Origin: Microbacterium flavum
GTDB taxonomy: Bacteria > Actinomycetota > Actinomycetes > Actinomycetales > Microbacteriaceae
NCBI RefSeq assembly: GCF_018717645.1
Contig: NZ_JAFLHG010000003.1
Location: 226,174-290,173 of the forward strand
Direction: 5' to 3'
Length of the DNA stretch: 64,000 bases
Shown piece after piece: positions 46,141-55,160 of this stretch; position 1 is the first letter of the stretch; every line of letters starts with the position of its first letter. The translations under genes and the position numbers were made by a program. The notes under the pieces were generated by a model. The model worked only from the letters and a program-made list of their open reading frames with translations, did no database searches and was not told where the DNA came from.

Positions 46141-46163
46141 TACTATACCGGCTGGACGGTATA
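46141..46163. promoter_or_regulatory. TetR operator and overlapping divergent promoters
   Basis: TATACCG-gctgga-CGGTATA (46144-46163) is a perfect 7-6-7 dyad in a 32-bp intergenic gap. The minus-strand -10 box TATAGT (complement of 46142-46147) and a plus-strand TACTAT (46141-46146) overlap its left arm. Confidence 0.7.
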
Positions 46164-46166
46164 CAA

Positions 46167-47714
46167 ATGACTTTGACTGAAGAACTCCGCATCGCCGACG
46201 CTCAGGGACGGCGCGTGGGCTGGCGCGGCTGGGCCGCGCTGGTCGTGCTCATGCTGCCCGTGCTGCTCGTCTCGGTGGACAACACCGTGCTCAGCTTCGC
46301 GCTGCCCGACATCGCACTCAGCCTGGGCCCGTCCAGCGCGCAGCAGCTCTGGATCATCGACGCCTACCCGCTCGTGCTCGCCGGTCTCCTCGTCACGATG
46401 GGGACCCTCGGCGACCGCTTCGGACGGCGCCGGATGCTCCTCATCGGAGCGACCGGCTTCGCCGCGGTCTCTGTGCTCGCCGCCTTCGCCCCGAGCGCCG
46501 CGTGGCTGATCGCCGCCCGCGCCGGGATGGGCGTCTTCGGCGCGATGCTCATGCCCTCGACGCTGTCTCTGCTGCGGTCGATCTTCACCGATCGCGATCA
46601 GCGCCGCATGGCCATCGCCGTCTGGGCGTCGATGTTCTCCGCGGGCGCCGCGCTCGGCCCGATCGTCGGCGGGATCCTGCTCGAGCACTTCGCGTGGGGC
46701 TCGGTGTTCCTCATGTCGGTGCCGGTGCTCGTGCCCCTCCTCGTCTTCGCCCCGCTCCTCGTCCCGGAGAGCCGCGATCCGCGGCCGGGTCGGATCGACC
46801 CGCTGAGCATCGCGCTGTCGATGCTCACCATGGTGCCGATCGTCTACGCGATCAAGGAGGTCGCGGTGCACGGCTTCGGCGTGCTTCCGGTCATCCTGAC
46901 CGTCGCCGGAGTCGGGTTCGGCGTGGCGTTCGTGCGCCGGCAGCTCGCCTCCGATCAGCCGATGCTCGATATGCGCCTGTTCAGCCGCGGCACGTTCAGC
47001 GGAGCGCTGCTCGTGAACCTCCTGAGCGTCGTCTCGCTCGTCGGATTCCTGTACTTCGTCGCCCAGCACCTGCAGCTGATCGTCGGCCTGTCGCCCATGG
47101 AGGCCGGCTTCGCGCTGGTTCCGGGGATGCTCGCGATGATCGCGGCGGGCCTGCTCGTCGTGCCGATCGCCCGGCGCGTGTCGGCGCGCATCGTCGTCCC
47201 CGTGGCGCTCACGTTCTCGGCGATCGCCTACCTGATGGTGCCGGGGTCCGTGGGCGAGGGGGCGCTGCCGCTCCTGGTCGCCGCGTTCGTGCTCCTCGGG
47301 GTCGGCATCGGCGCAGCCGAGACGGTCTCCAACGAGCTGATCCTCGCGAGCGCTCCTCCCGCGAAGGCGGGCGCCGCGAGCGCGGTGTCGGAGACCGCCT
47401 ACGAGCTCGGAGCCGTCCTCGGCACCGCCGTTCTCGGCGGCATCCTCACGGCCGCCTACCGGAGCGGGATCGTCCTGCCGGCGGGCGTCGAGGGAGCCGC
47501 CGCGGATGCCGCGCGCGAGACCCTTGCCGGCGCGATGACGGTTGCGGGCTCGCTCGACGCCGCCACCGCGGACGCCCTGCGCACGGCCGCGGCCCACGCG
47601 TTCGATGCGGGTGTCGGCACGACCGCGGTGATCGGGGCGGTTCTCGTCGCCATCGCGGCGGTCATCGCGGCCACTACGCTGAAGGGGTCCCGCACCGCGC
47701 ACGTCGACCACTGA
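46167..47714 (+). CDS. MFS transporter, DHA2 (14-TM) drug exporter type
   Basis: 515-residue permease with about 14 hydrophobic segments, as in EmrB/QacA exporters. Motif A-like [14 protein letters not shown] near residue 80, motif C-like [16 protein letters not shown] near 160, and the early motif [19 protein letters not shown]. Divergent from its TetR repressor. Inducer and substrate cannot be read from sequence; amphipathic cations or antibiotics are typical for the family. ATG 46167 is the first codon after the operator. Confidence 0.9.
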   Translation: MTLTEELRIADAQGRRVGWRGWAALVVLMLPVLLVSVDNTVLSFALPDIALSLGPSSAQQLWIIDAYPLVLAGLLVTMGTLGDRFGRRRMLLIGATGFAAVSVLAAFAPSAAWLIAARAGMGVFGAMLMPSTLSLLRSIFTDRDQRRMAIAVWASMFSAGAALGPIVGGILLEHFAWGSVFLMSVPVLVPLLVFAPLLVPESRDPRPGRIDPLSIALSMLTMVPIVYAIKEVAVHGFGVLPVILTVAGVGFGVAFVRRQLASDQPMLDMRLFSRGTFSGALLVNLLSVVSLVGFLYFVAQHLQLIVGLSPMEAGFALVPGMLAMIAAGLLVVPIARRVSARIVVPVALTFSAIAYLMVPGSVGEGALPLLVAAFVLLGVGIGAAETVSNELILASAPPAKAGAASAVSETAYELGAVLGTAVLGGILTAAYRSGIVLPAGVEGAAADAARETLAGAMTVAGSLDAATADALRTAAAHAFDAGVGTTAVIGAVLVAIAAVIAATTLKGSRTAHVDH

Positions 47715-47751
47715 GGCGGCGCGCGGCCTTCCCGCGAGTTCGAGGAGTTCC

Positions 47752-48804
47752 ATGTCGCGCGTCATCAAGCTGGCCGTCATCCCGGGCGACGGCATCGGTC
47801 CCGAGGTCGTCGGCGAGGCCGAGAAGGTGCTCGATGCGGTGACTGCGGCCTCCGATGTCACGTTCGACAAGGCGCGCTTCTCCCTCGGCGCGGCGCGCTA
47901 CCTCGAGACCGGCGACACCCTGACCGATGACGACCTCGCGGCGATCGCGACGCAGGACGCGATCCTCCTCGGTGCCGTCGGCGGCGTGCCCGGCGACCCG
48001 CGGCTGAAGGACGCGAACATCGAGCGCGGCCTGCTGCTGAAGCTGCGCTTCTCCCTCGACCACTACGTGAATCTGCGTCCCTCGAAGCTGTATCCGGGGG
48101 CTCCCGGTCCGCTCGCGGAGCCCGGCGAGATCGACTTCGTCGTGGTCCGCGAGGGCACGGAGGGTCCGTACGTCGGCAACGGCGGGTCGATCCGCACCGG
48201 CACGGCGCACGAGGTCGCGAACGAGACGAGCGTGAACACCGCCTTCGGCATCGAGCGGGTCGTCCGCTACGCGTTCGAGGTCGCGCAGAAGCGCCGCAAG
48301 AAGGTGACGCTCGTCCACAAGACGAACGTCCTCGTCCACGCGGGCGGGATGTGGAAGCGCATCGTGGATGCCGTGGCATCCGAGCACCCGGACGTGACCG
48401 TAGACTATGTCCACATCGACGCGGCCACGATCTACCTGGTCACGAACCCCGGTCGCTTCGATGTGATCGTCACCGACAACCTCTTCGGCGACATCCTCAC
48501 CGACTTGGCCGGCGCCGTCACCGGAGGCATCGGTCTCGCCGCATCGGGGAACATCAACCCCGACGGCGCGTTCCCCTCGATGTTCGAGCCCGTGCACGGC
48601 TCGGCTCCGGACATCGCGGGCCAGCAGAAGGCCGATCCCACGGCCGCGATCCTCTCCGTCGCTCTCATGCTCGATCACCTCGGGCTCTCGGGCGAAGCCG
48701 CACGCGTCACCCGCGCCGTCGAGGAGGACATCGCCCACCGGGGCTCGACACCCCGCACCACCGCACAGGTCGGCGACGCCATCGCCGCAGCCGTCCAGGC
48801 GTAG
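47752..48804 (+). CDS. leuB: 3-isopropylmalate dehydrogenase
   Basis: 350-residue NAD-dependent dehydrogenase/decarboxylase of leucine biosynthesis. [20 protein letters not shown] at the N-terminus, RVGPPAEPG-like [24 protein letters not shown], the metal/substrate motif [20 protein letters not shown] near residue 245, and [22 protein letters not shown]. Its TAG stop overlaps a TAGCCT box that may drive ilvE. Confidence 0.94.
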   Translation: MSRVIKLAVIPGDGIGPEVVGEAEKVLDAVTAASDVTFDKARFSLGAARYLETGDTLTDDDLAAIATQDAILLGAVGGVPGDPRLKDANIERGLLLKLRFSLDHYVNLRPSKLYPGAPGPLAEPGEIDFVVVREGTEGPYVGNGGSIRTGTAHEVANETSVNTAFGIERVVRYAFEVAQKRRKKVTLVHKTNVLVHAGGMWKRIVDAVASEHPDVTVDYVHIDAATIYLVTNPGRFDVIVTDNLFGDILTDLAGAVTGGIGLAASGNINPDGAFPSMFEPVHGSAPDIAGQQKADPTAAILSVALMLDHLGLSGEAARVTRAVEEDIAHRGSTPRTTAQVGDAIAAAVQA

Positions 48805-48807
48805 CCT
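48802..48807 (+). promoter_or_regulatory. Putative -10 box of ilvE
   Basis: TAGCCT containing the leuB stop; the ilvE ATG is 48 nt further on. Confidence 0.4.
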
Positions 48808-48854
48808 GGAACGGCCGCACCCCACGCCGACCGATCACACCCTCAGGACACGAC

Positions 48855-50003
48855 ATGAGCCTCACCTACGAACCCGACGCCGGACTCGCTCCTCTGGAGT
48901 TCTCGGTCACGCGCAACCTGGCCGCGAAGACCACCGCCGAGCGCGAGCAGCTGCTGGTCGACCCGGCCTTCGGCACCACGTTCACCGACCACATGGTCGA
49001 CATCTGCTGGTCGGTGCGCGGCGGCTGGCACCGCGCGCGCGTGCAGCCCTACGGTCCGCTCTCGCTGGACCCGGCAGCGGCCGTGCTGCACTACGGGCAG
49101 GAGATCTTCGAGGGCATCAAGGCCTACCGGCACGCGGACGGATCGGTCTGGACCTTCCGCCCGGACCAGAACGGCCGGCGCCTGCAGCGCAGCGCCCGGC
49201 GCCTCGCGCTGCCCGAATTGCCGGTGGAGTACTTCATCGAATCGCTCAAGGCGCTCATCGCGGTCGATGGCGCGTGGGTGCCCTCGGGCTCCGACCAGAG
49301 CCTGTACCTGCGCCCCTTCATGTTCGCGAAGGAGGCGTTCCTGGGCGTGCGCCCGGCCAACAAGGTCGGGTACTACGTCATCGCCTCTCCGGTGGGCGGG
49401 TACTTCAAGGGCGGCGCGAAGCCGGTCTCGATCTGGCTGAGCGAGGACTACGCACGCGCCGGCAAGGGCGGCACGGGTGCCGCGAAGACCGGCGGCAACT
49501 ACGCCGCGAGCCTGCTTCCGCAGGCGGAGGCCTACGAGGAGGGATGCGACCAGGTCGTCTTCCTCGATCAGGATCGCAACGTCGAGGAGCTCGGCGGCAT
49601 GAACGTGGTCTTCGTCTACAAGGACGGGACGATCGTCACCCCGCAGTCGGACTCGATCCTCGAGGGCATCACGCGCGACTCGATCCTCCAGCTCGCCGCC
49701 GACCGTGGCCACAAGGTCCAGGGTCGCGCCGTCTCGATCGATGAGTGGCGCTCGGGCGTGGCCTCGGGCGACATCGTCGAGGTGTTCGCCTGTGGAACGG
49801 CCGCCGTGGTGGCGCCGATCGGCGAGCTCAAGGGCCGCGACTTCGTCGACGCGCAGCCGCTCGGTCCCCTGGCCCAGTCGCTGCGCGACGAGCTCACCGA
49901 CATCCAGTACGGACGTCGCGAAGACACCCACGGGTGGCTTGTCCGCCTCGACGACCCCTCGACAGGCTCGGGGACCGGGGCCGGGGCGGAGTCCGGCGAG
50001 TGA
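48855..50003 (+). CDS. ilvE: Branched-chain amino acid aminotransferase
   Basis: 382-residue class IV PLP transaminase, final step of Leu/Ile/Val synthesis. LHYGQEIFEGIKAYRHADGSVWTFRPDQN near residue 75, KTGGNYAASLLPQAEAY (PLP lysine context), EELGGMNVVFVYKDG and CGTAAVVAPIGEL are family motifs. The C-terminus extends about 15 residues past the normal end as DPSTGSGTGAGAESGE, encoded by the 25-bp repeat. The stop overlaps the next GTG by 4 nt. Confidence 0.95.
   Translation: MSLTYEPDAGLAPLEFSVTRNLAAKTTAEREQLLVDPAFGTTFTDHMVDICWSVRGGWHRARVQPYGPLSLDPAAAVLHYGQEIFEGIKAYRHADGSVWTFRPDQNGRRLQRSARRLALPELPVEYFIESLKALIAVDGAWVPSGSDQSLYLRPFMFAKEAFLGVRPANKVGYYVIASPVGGYFKGGAKPVSIWLSEDYARAGKGGTGAAKTGGNYAASLLPQAEAYEEGCDQVVFLDQDRNVEELGGMNVVFVYKDGTIVTPQSDSILEGITRDSILQLAADRGHKVQGRAVSIDEWRSGVASGDIVEVFACGTAAVVAPIGELKGRDFVDAQPLGPLAQSLRDELTDIQYGRREDTHGWLVRLDDPSTGSGTGAGAESGE
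49954..49978 (+). repeat. 25-bp repeat within ilvE 3' end
   Basis: Second copy of the element at 31818, 23/25 identical and in the same reading frame (DPSTGSGTG). Contains the imperfect dyad CCCCTCGA...TCGGGG. Confidence 0.8.
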
Positions 50004-50767
50004 AGATCGTCCGCTTCAGTCATGAGGAGGCGATCCGCTTCGGCATCGTCGACGAGAAGGAGCTGGTGGTCCTCGCCGGCGACCCGCTGTTCGCCGGATT
50101 CGACACGACGGGGGAGCGGGTGCGGCTCGCGGATGTCGCGCTGCTCGCGCCGGTCATCCCGCGCTCGAAGGTCGTGTGCGTCGGCAAGAACTACCGTGAC
50201 CACGCCGCCGAGATGGGCGGCGAGGCACCGGCCGCGCCGCTGCTGTTCCTGAAGCCCAACACTGCGGTGATCGGCCCGGGGGATGCCATCGTGCGCCCGC
50301 CGCAGTCCGAGCGCACCGATTTCGAGGGCGAGCTCGCCGTCGTGATCGGTCGTGTCGCGAAGAACGTCTCCGCGGAGAACGCGCTCGACTACGTGTTCGG
50401 CTACACGATCGGCAACGACGTCACCGCGCGCGATCTGCAGCGCAGCGACGGGCAGTGGGCGCGGGCGAAGGGGTTCGACACCTTCTGCCCGCTCGGCCCC
50501 GCGATCGAGACCGAGTTCGACCTCGACGGCGGTGCCCGCATCGTCACGCGTGTCGACGGCGAGGTCCGTCAGGACGGTCCGATCTCGGACATGGTGCACT
50601 CCGTGCCCGAGATCATCGCGTACGCCTCCGCCGCGTTCACGCTGTTGCCGGGCGATGTGATCCTCACCGGCACGCCCGCCGGCATCGGCCCCTTCGAGGC
50701 CGGTCAGACGGTCGAGGTCGAGATCACCGGCCTCGGCACGCTCCGCAACACCGCGCGCAACGCGTGA
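50000..50767 (+). CDS. Fumarylacetoacetate hydrolase family protein
   Basis: 255-residue FAH-fold protein. Metal site and core motif VCVGKNYRDHAAEMG near residue 55, PLLFLKPNTAVIGPGD, TDFEGELAVVIG (metal-binding Glu), GYTIGNDVTARDLQRSD, and ILTGTPAGIGPF. Members hydrolyse or decarboxylate beta-diketone acids, and some are oxaloacetate decarboxylases. No aromatic catabolism genes sit beside it, so its substrate is open. GTG overlaps the ilvE stop; coupled also to the MFS gene. Confidence 0.87.
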   Translation: MKIVRFSHEEAIRFGIVDEKELVVLAGDPLFAGFDTTGERVRLADVALLAPVIPRSKVVCVGKNYRDHAAEMGGEAPAAPLLFLKPNTAVIGPGDAIVRPPQSERTDFEGELAVVIGRVAKNVSAENALDYVFGYTIGNDVTARDLQRSDGQWARAKGFDTFCPLGPAIETEFDLDGGARIVTRVDGEVRQDGPISDMVHSVPEIIAYASAAFTLLPGDVILTGTPAGIGPFEAGQTVEVEITGLGTLRNTARNA

Positions 50768-52002
50768 CCGAAGACGTCGCGTCGCTCCAGCGGCGTACGG
50801 TCCGCGTGCTCGCTGCGGGCCAGGTGCTGGGCGGAATCGCGTTCGGGGCGACCGTGTCGCTCGGGGCGCTGCTGGCGGCCGACGTGTCGGGGCAGGAATC
50901 GCTCTCGGGGCTGGCCACGGCATCCGTCACCCTCGGCGCAGCGTTCTGCGCGATCCCGCTCGCGCGCCTCGCCGCACGGCGCGGGCGCCGGGTCGCGCTG
51001 ACCCTCGGCAACCTCTTCGCGCTCGTCGGGATCGTCGTCGTGATCACTGCGGCGGCTGGGCGCAGCTTCCCGCTGCTCATCGCCGGGGTGATCCTCATCG
51101 GGGCGGGGAACGCCGGCAACCTGCAGTCGCGGTTCGCCGCCACCGATCTCGCGCCCGCTGAGCGTCGTGGGCGAGACCTGGGTGTCGTCGTGTGGGCGAC
51201 GACCGTCGGCGGCGTGGTCGGGCCGCTGCTGCTCACGCCGGGGGAGGCCCTGGGACGGGTGATCGGGATGCCTCCGCTCACCGGCGCGTACGCGTTCTCG
51301 ATCGTCGCGCAGGTCGCCGCGTTCGCGCTCTACCTGGTCGCGTTGCGCCCTGATCCGCTGCTCGTCGCGCAGCGCCTGGCGCGCAGCGGCGAGGCTCGGC
51401 GCGATCACATCGTCGACACCGACCGGCCGATCGCCGCGCGCTACGCGATGTTCGCGGTGGCCGGATCGCACGTCGTCATGGCATCGGTGATGGCGATGAC
51501 GCCGGTGCATCTCGCGCACCTCGCGCCGGATCATGTCACGGCGGTCGTCGGCACCACGATCGCCGTGCACGTGTTCGGCATGTACGGGCTGTCGCCGCTG
51601 TTCGGCATCCTCGCCGACCGCGCGGGGCGGATCGCGACGATCCTTCTCGGTCAGGCGCTGCTCGCGGCGTCTCTCGTCCTCGCGGCGGTCGCGCCGGACT
51701 CGCAGTGGTCCGTGCTGGTGGCGCTGTTCCTGCTGGGTGCGGGCTGGAGCGCGGCCACGGTCGCCGGCGCGGCGCTTCTGACCGAGAGTTCGCTGACGGC
51801 GCTGCGCCCGCGCCGACAGGGCATGAGCGACACGATCATGACGTTCAGCGCCGCCGTCGGAGCCGTGCTGGCCGGTGTCGTGCTCGGCCTGATCGGTTAC
51901 GGCGGGCTCGCGTTGGTCGCGCTGGTGATCGTCGTCGCGGTGACGGTGCTGTCGCCGTATGCCCGATCAGGCACGAGCGCGAGCGCGTCCACCGCGATCT
52001 GA
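50764..52002 (+). CDS. MFS transporter
   Basis: 412-residue major facilitator protein with about twelve hydrophobic segments; ARLAARRGRRVALTLGNLFA in the 2-3 loop and GILADRAGRIATILLG in the 8-9 loop. GTG at 50764 overlaps the previous stop by 4 nt. Belongs to the ilvE-FAH-MFS operon, so may transport a metabolite handled by the FAH-like enzyme. Ends 18 bp before the convergent VOC gene. Confidence 0.87.
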   Translation: MTEDVASLQRRTVRVLAAGQVLGGIAFGATVSLGALLAADVSGQESLSGLATASVTLGAAFCAIPLARLAARRGRRVALTLGNLFALVGIVVVITAAAGRSFPLLIAGVILIGAGNAGNLQSRFAATDLAPAERRGRDLGVVVWATTVGGVVGPLLLTPGEALGRVIGMPPLTGAYAFSIVAQVAAFALYLVALRPDPLLVAQRLARSGEARRDHIVDTDRPIAARYAMFAVAGSHVVMASVMAMTPVHLAHLAPDHVTAVVGTTIAVHVFGMYGLSPLFGILADRAGRIATILLGQALLAASLVLAAVAPDSQWSVLVALFLLGAGWSAATVAGAALLTESSLTALRPRRQGMSDTIMTFSAAVGAVLAGVVLGLIGYGGLALVALVIVVAVTVLSPYARSGTSASASTAI

Positions 52003-52019
52003 GGGGTCAGGCCGCTGCG

Positions 52020-52412
52020 TCACGGAGCCACCGCGACGACCTCTGCCTTGAAGCCGGACGAGTTCTCCAGCCAGCCCGCGTAGGAGTCGGGGCCTCCGGC
52101 ATGGGGATAGCGCTCGTGGTACAGCGGCCGCCACCCGTGCTGCCCGCCCTGCTCCATGATCGCGTCCACGAGATCGGACGCCGACACCTGAAACGCGAGA
52201 TGGTTCATACCCGGCGCACGTCGATCGTGGGTCGGCCCGGACAGATTCGGCGAGGTCGTCAGCGTGAGGTATGCCCCGCCGGCCCCCCAGGACTCGCCTT
52301 CGGACCACTCGGACTCGCGCTCGAACCCGAGCTCGTGGAGGAGCCACCCCCACTCCGCGCGCGCCTCGGCGAGGTCGGAGACCCACAATTCGACGTGATG
52401 AAAGCCCGGCAT
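52020..52412 (-). CDS. VOC (glyoxalase/dioxygenase) superfamily protein
   Basis: 130-residue vicinal-oxygen-chelate protein: HHVELWVSDLAEARAEWGWLL at the N-terminus, YLTLTTSPNLSG, and APGMNHLAFQVSASDLVDAI with candidate metal-binding His residues; WLENSSGFKAEVVA at the C-terminus. Often acts as a glyoxalase, a resistance protein or a ring-cleavage enzyme. Start ATG 52412 starts the fold; a 31-residue upstream extension looks non-coding. Confidence 0.83.
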   Translation of the reverse strand: MPGFHHVELWVSDLAEARAEWGWLLHELGFERESEWSEGESWGAGGAYLTLTTSPNLSGPTHDRRAPGMNHLAFQVSASDLVDAIMEQGGQHGWRPLYHERYPHAGGPDSYAGWLENSSGFKAEVVAVAP

Positions 52413-52485
52413 GCCGACCAGTTTCTCAGGCGCTCTCGTCCGCGGTCGGCGGAGACACGCTCGATGATCAGGGGGCCGCGATTCC

Positions 52486-53880
52486 TCAGAACGGCGGTGG
52501 GTCAACCGGGCTTATCGTGGCGTCGAGAAATCGCGACCAGCGGTCCCGGACGGGGGTCGTTGCGATCATCATCGGCGCGTCGGTGCGATGTCGCCTGCCG
52601 GTGGGGGAGACGAACTCGAGGGTCCCGCTGCCGACCGCGCGGACCGTCCATCGCGACGCGTGCTTGAGGGTGTGGTGCCCACGGCAGAGCACTTCGAGGT
52701 TCGCCGATGACGTCGCGCCGCCCTGTTCGAAAGGCACGATGTGGTCGATGTCGCATCGCTTCACGGGCCTGCGACATCCGGGCCACCGGCAGTGCCGGTC
52801 GCGCGCGGCGAGGAGCCGGCGCAGGTGCGCGGAAGGACGATAACTGTCGACGCACAACGGCTCGGATGTCACGGGATCGGTCATCACGCGATGCCAGGAC
52901 GTCGCTGCGGCGGCCAGGCGACGGGCGGTGTCGCCGTCGAGGGGACCCCGCCCGTCGAGCACCGCGGGATCGTCGTCGAGGCCCGCGAGCGTCAGACACG
53001 GGATCGTGACCTGCACCGTCGCCCGGATGGCGCCGAGCGCCGCGTCGCCCTCCGTCGCGGGCGCTCCGCACAGCAGCAGATCGCACGCGAGGTCGGCGCG
53101 GCGCTGATCGAGAGTGCGCGTGTCGGCCAGATCGCCGTCCGCGGCATTTGCGCCATCCGTGGTTCCTTGCGCGATGCCCATGCTGGTCAGTCGTTCGAAG
53201 ATGCCGTGAACGAGCACGGCAGGCGCATCGAGAAGGAGCCGGGCGAGCCCGTCGTCGAGGTCGAACGCGCGCACCCGGCGGTCGTCGAGCGCGCGCTCGC
53301 GGGCCTGCGCGACGATGGCGGATTGCAGGCGCGCTGCGACGACGCGCGCATACTCGCGCGTGGCGGCGGCCGTCTCCGTCGCGGCGATCGCGAGGACGCG
53401 CTCTTCATACTCGGCACGCAGAGCGTGATCGAGGGCGAGGCCGCCGTCGATCAGGGAAGAGGCGTGCCGTTCGTCGATACGCCCGTCGCGGAGGGCCGCG
53501 AGGGTGGCGGGGTAGGTGCCCACGAGAGCGGCGCCGTCGCCGAGCCAGGACGAGACCGTGCGCTCCCCGACGCGGAGCGCGGTGCTCAGCTCGGCCAGCA
53601 CCTCGCGGAGGGGTATGGTGTCGCCGATCTCGCGCCCAGGGTGTGCGGCGTCACGCTGCGCGACGCGGAGTGCGACGAGATCGAGCGCCTCGGCACAGAC
53701 CTCCGCCCGCTCGGCTTGCAACCGGGCCATCGCCGCACGATTGTCCTCGGCGCGAGAGACGAGATCGGACAGCTCCGCCCAGTGCGGCTCTCTCCCGTGT
53801 CGGTCCGCACTCGCGTCGCTCTCCTCCTGGAACACGACCGAATGACGAACCGGCCGATCCGGGTGCTGTGGCTCTGGCAT
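52486..53880 (-). CDS. DUF222/13E12-family protein with HNH endonuclease domain
   Basis: 464-residue protein of the actinobacterial 13E12 family: DUF222 helical N-terminal region (LSTALRVGERTVSSWLGDGA, RDGRIDERHASSLIDGG) and a C-terminal HNH nuclease domain with zinc-type cysteines, CRWPGCRRPVKRCDIDHIVPFEQGG, LEVLCRGHH (His-Asn-His region). Such genes are repeated in actinobacterial genomes and some are DNA-damage inducible. Its own promoter with a palindrome between -35 and -10 is at 53967. Biological role unknown. Confidence 0.9.
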   Translation of the reverse strand: MPEPQHPDRPVRHSVVFQEESDASADRHGREPHWAELSDLVSRAEDNRAAMARLQAERAEVCAEALDLVALRVAQRDAAHPGREIGDTIPLREVLAELSTALRVGERTVSSWLGDGAALVGTYPATLAALRDGRIDERHASSLIDGGLALDHALRAEYEERVLAIAATETAAATREYARVVAARLQSAIVAQARERALDDRRVRAFDLDDGLARLLLDAPAVLVHGIFERLTSMGIAQGTTDGANAADGDLADTRTLDQRRADLACDLLLCGAPATEGDAALGAIRATVQVTIPCLTLAGLDDDPAVLDGRGPLDGDTARRLAAAATSWHRVMTDPVTSEPLCVDSYRPSAHLRRLLAARDRHCRWPGCRRPVKRCDIDHIVPFEQGGATSSANLEVLCRGHHTLKHASRWTVRAVGSGTLEFVSPTGRRHRTDAPMMIATTPVRDRWSRFLDATISPVDPPPF

Positions 53881-53966
53881 GCGAACTCCTGACGTCGATC
53901 ATTCAACGTCCGGTTGCTCTGCCGGCTCATCCTTGCGGTCGTGTGAATGTCGCGAGCGCCGGCCTC

Positions 53967-53995
53967 AGTATAGTACATATGTACGAACGAGGCAA
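53967..53995 (-). promoter_or_regulatory. Promoter of DUF222/HNH gene with palindromic spacer
   Basis: On the minus strand TTGCCT, 17 bp spacer, TATACT. The spacer contains the perfect palindrome GTACATATGTAC (53973-53984), so a dimeric repressor could sit between the boxes. It resembles the actinobacterial SOS box (GAAC-N4-GTTC) but differs at two symmetrical bases. Confidence 0.6.
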
Positions 53996-54017
53996 CACCG
54001 CGTCGCCGACTCGATGG

Positions 54018-55082
54018 TCAGCGCCCGAGCGCGGAGGCAGCGAGGTCGACATCCGCCAGGTCGTTGAACACGTGGAACGCGACCCGCGCGGAGCCGTTGC
54101 GGCCCGAGGCCACCACGCCCGCGGCCGTGAGCCGGGCGAGGTCGCAGCCCGTGGCGTCCGGCCAGGTGACGATCGCGCTCGGCCGATGCGGCTCGTCCAG
54201 TCCGAGCCGCGCGCGGAACCGCGCCGCCAGCGAGGTGACGTGCGCCTGCACCTCGGCGATCGGGGCCGCCGCGAACGCGGCGAGGGCCGGTTCCGCGCCG
54301 ACGAACGCCTGCCAGGCGGGGGAGACGTCGAAGCGGCGCGCGCAGCCGGCGAGATCGGCGTCGCCGCCGTAGCAGGAGCTCCACGGGTCGGCACCGGCGT
54401 ACCACCCGGCCTGGATCGGCGAGAGGGCGCGCGCGTAGTCGGAGCTCAGGGTCAGGAAGGCGACGCCGCGCGGGCAGCAGAGCCACTTGTAGGCGTGGCA
54501 GAGCAGGGCGTCGACGCGCGCGGCATCCACCGGCATCCAGCCGACGGCCTGCGTCCCGTCGCACACGGTGCGCGCGCCGACGCGCGCGGCGGCGGCGCAG
54601 ATCGCATCGAGATCGGCGACCTCGCCGGAGGCGGACTGGACGAGCGAGAACGCGACGAGGGCGGTCTCCGGGCGGACGGCGTCGGCGAGATCCGCCAGCG
54701 GCGCCGACCGCACGCGGATGCCGCGGCCCGCATGCACGAACGGCAGCACGAGCGAGGAGAACTCGTGCTCGGGCACGAGCACCTCCGCGCCGTCCGGGCG
54801 GGCGCCCGCGAGGATCGAGACCTGCACCGAGGTCTGCGAACCGATCGCCACGCGGTCGGTCGCGACGCCGACGAGGGCCGCGAAGTGTGCGCGGGATGCC
54901 TCGACGGCGCGACTGTAGTCGGCGACATCCGGGCGTCCGGTCACATCGGCGATCACCGCGTCGCGCGTGGCGCGCGTCGGCAGCCCGGCGGTGCAGGCGG
55001 CCAGGTAGCCGGAGGCATCCGTGAACTGCGCGCGGAGACCGGCGAGAGCGTCGAGATTCGCGGCAGGCGTGGCGGTGAGCAT
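54018..55082 (-). CDS. Class V aminotransferase (PLP-dependent)
   Basis: 354-residue fold type I PLP enzyme of the class V/cysteine desulfurase-kynureninase group. VAIGSQTSVQVSIL near the N-terminus, SLVQSASGEVADLDAICAAA, CDGTQAVGWMPVDA (PLP-binding Asp) and the Schiff-base lysine in HAYKWLCCPRGVAF near residue 188. The reaction cannot be told; selenocysteine lyase, desulfurase or transaminase activities are all possible. Divergent from a LysR gene 78 bp away, which probably controls it. Confidence 0.82.
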   Translation of the reverse strand: MLTATPAANLDALAGLRAQFTDASGYLAACTAGLPTRATRDAVIADVTGRPDVADYSRAVEASRAHFAALVGVATDRVAIGSQTSVQVSILAGARPDGAEVLVPEHEFSSLVLPFVHAGRGIRVRSAPLADLADAVRPETALVAFSLVQSASGEVADLDAICAAAARVGARTVCDGTQAVGWMPVDAARVDALLCHAYKWLCCPRGVAFLTLSSDYARALSPIQAGWYAGADPWSSCYGGDADLAGCARRFDVSPAWQAFVGAEPALAAFAAAPIAEVQAHVTSLAARFRARLGLDEPHRPSAIVTWPDATGCDLARLTAAGVVASGRNGSARVAFHVFNDLADVDLAASALGR

Positions 55083-55139
55083 GCATCCAGCGTGGCGCGG
55101 GCCGGAACATTCGTCTACGGCAGGTTATCGATGGAAAAC

Positions 55140-55154
55140 ATCACGTGACATGAT
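55140..55154. promoter_or_regulatory. LysR-type T-N11-A box
   Basis: ATCACGTGACATGAT fits T-N11-A with ATCA/TGAT ends, 6 bp before the LysR ATG in the divergent promoter of the class V aminotransferase. Confidence 0.4.
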
Positions 55155-55160
55155 GAATGC

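Noticed and set aside
46143..47870. 575-codon minus-strand open frame opposite the DHA2 exporter
   Set aside because: Arg/His/Glu-rich composition typical of antisense frames; crosses the operator and the leuB start.
53973..53984. Calling GTACATATGTAC a definite LexA (SOS) box
   Set aside because: It differs from GAAC-N4-GTTC at two symmetrical positions, so only resemblance is claimed.
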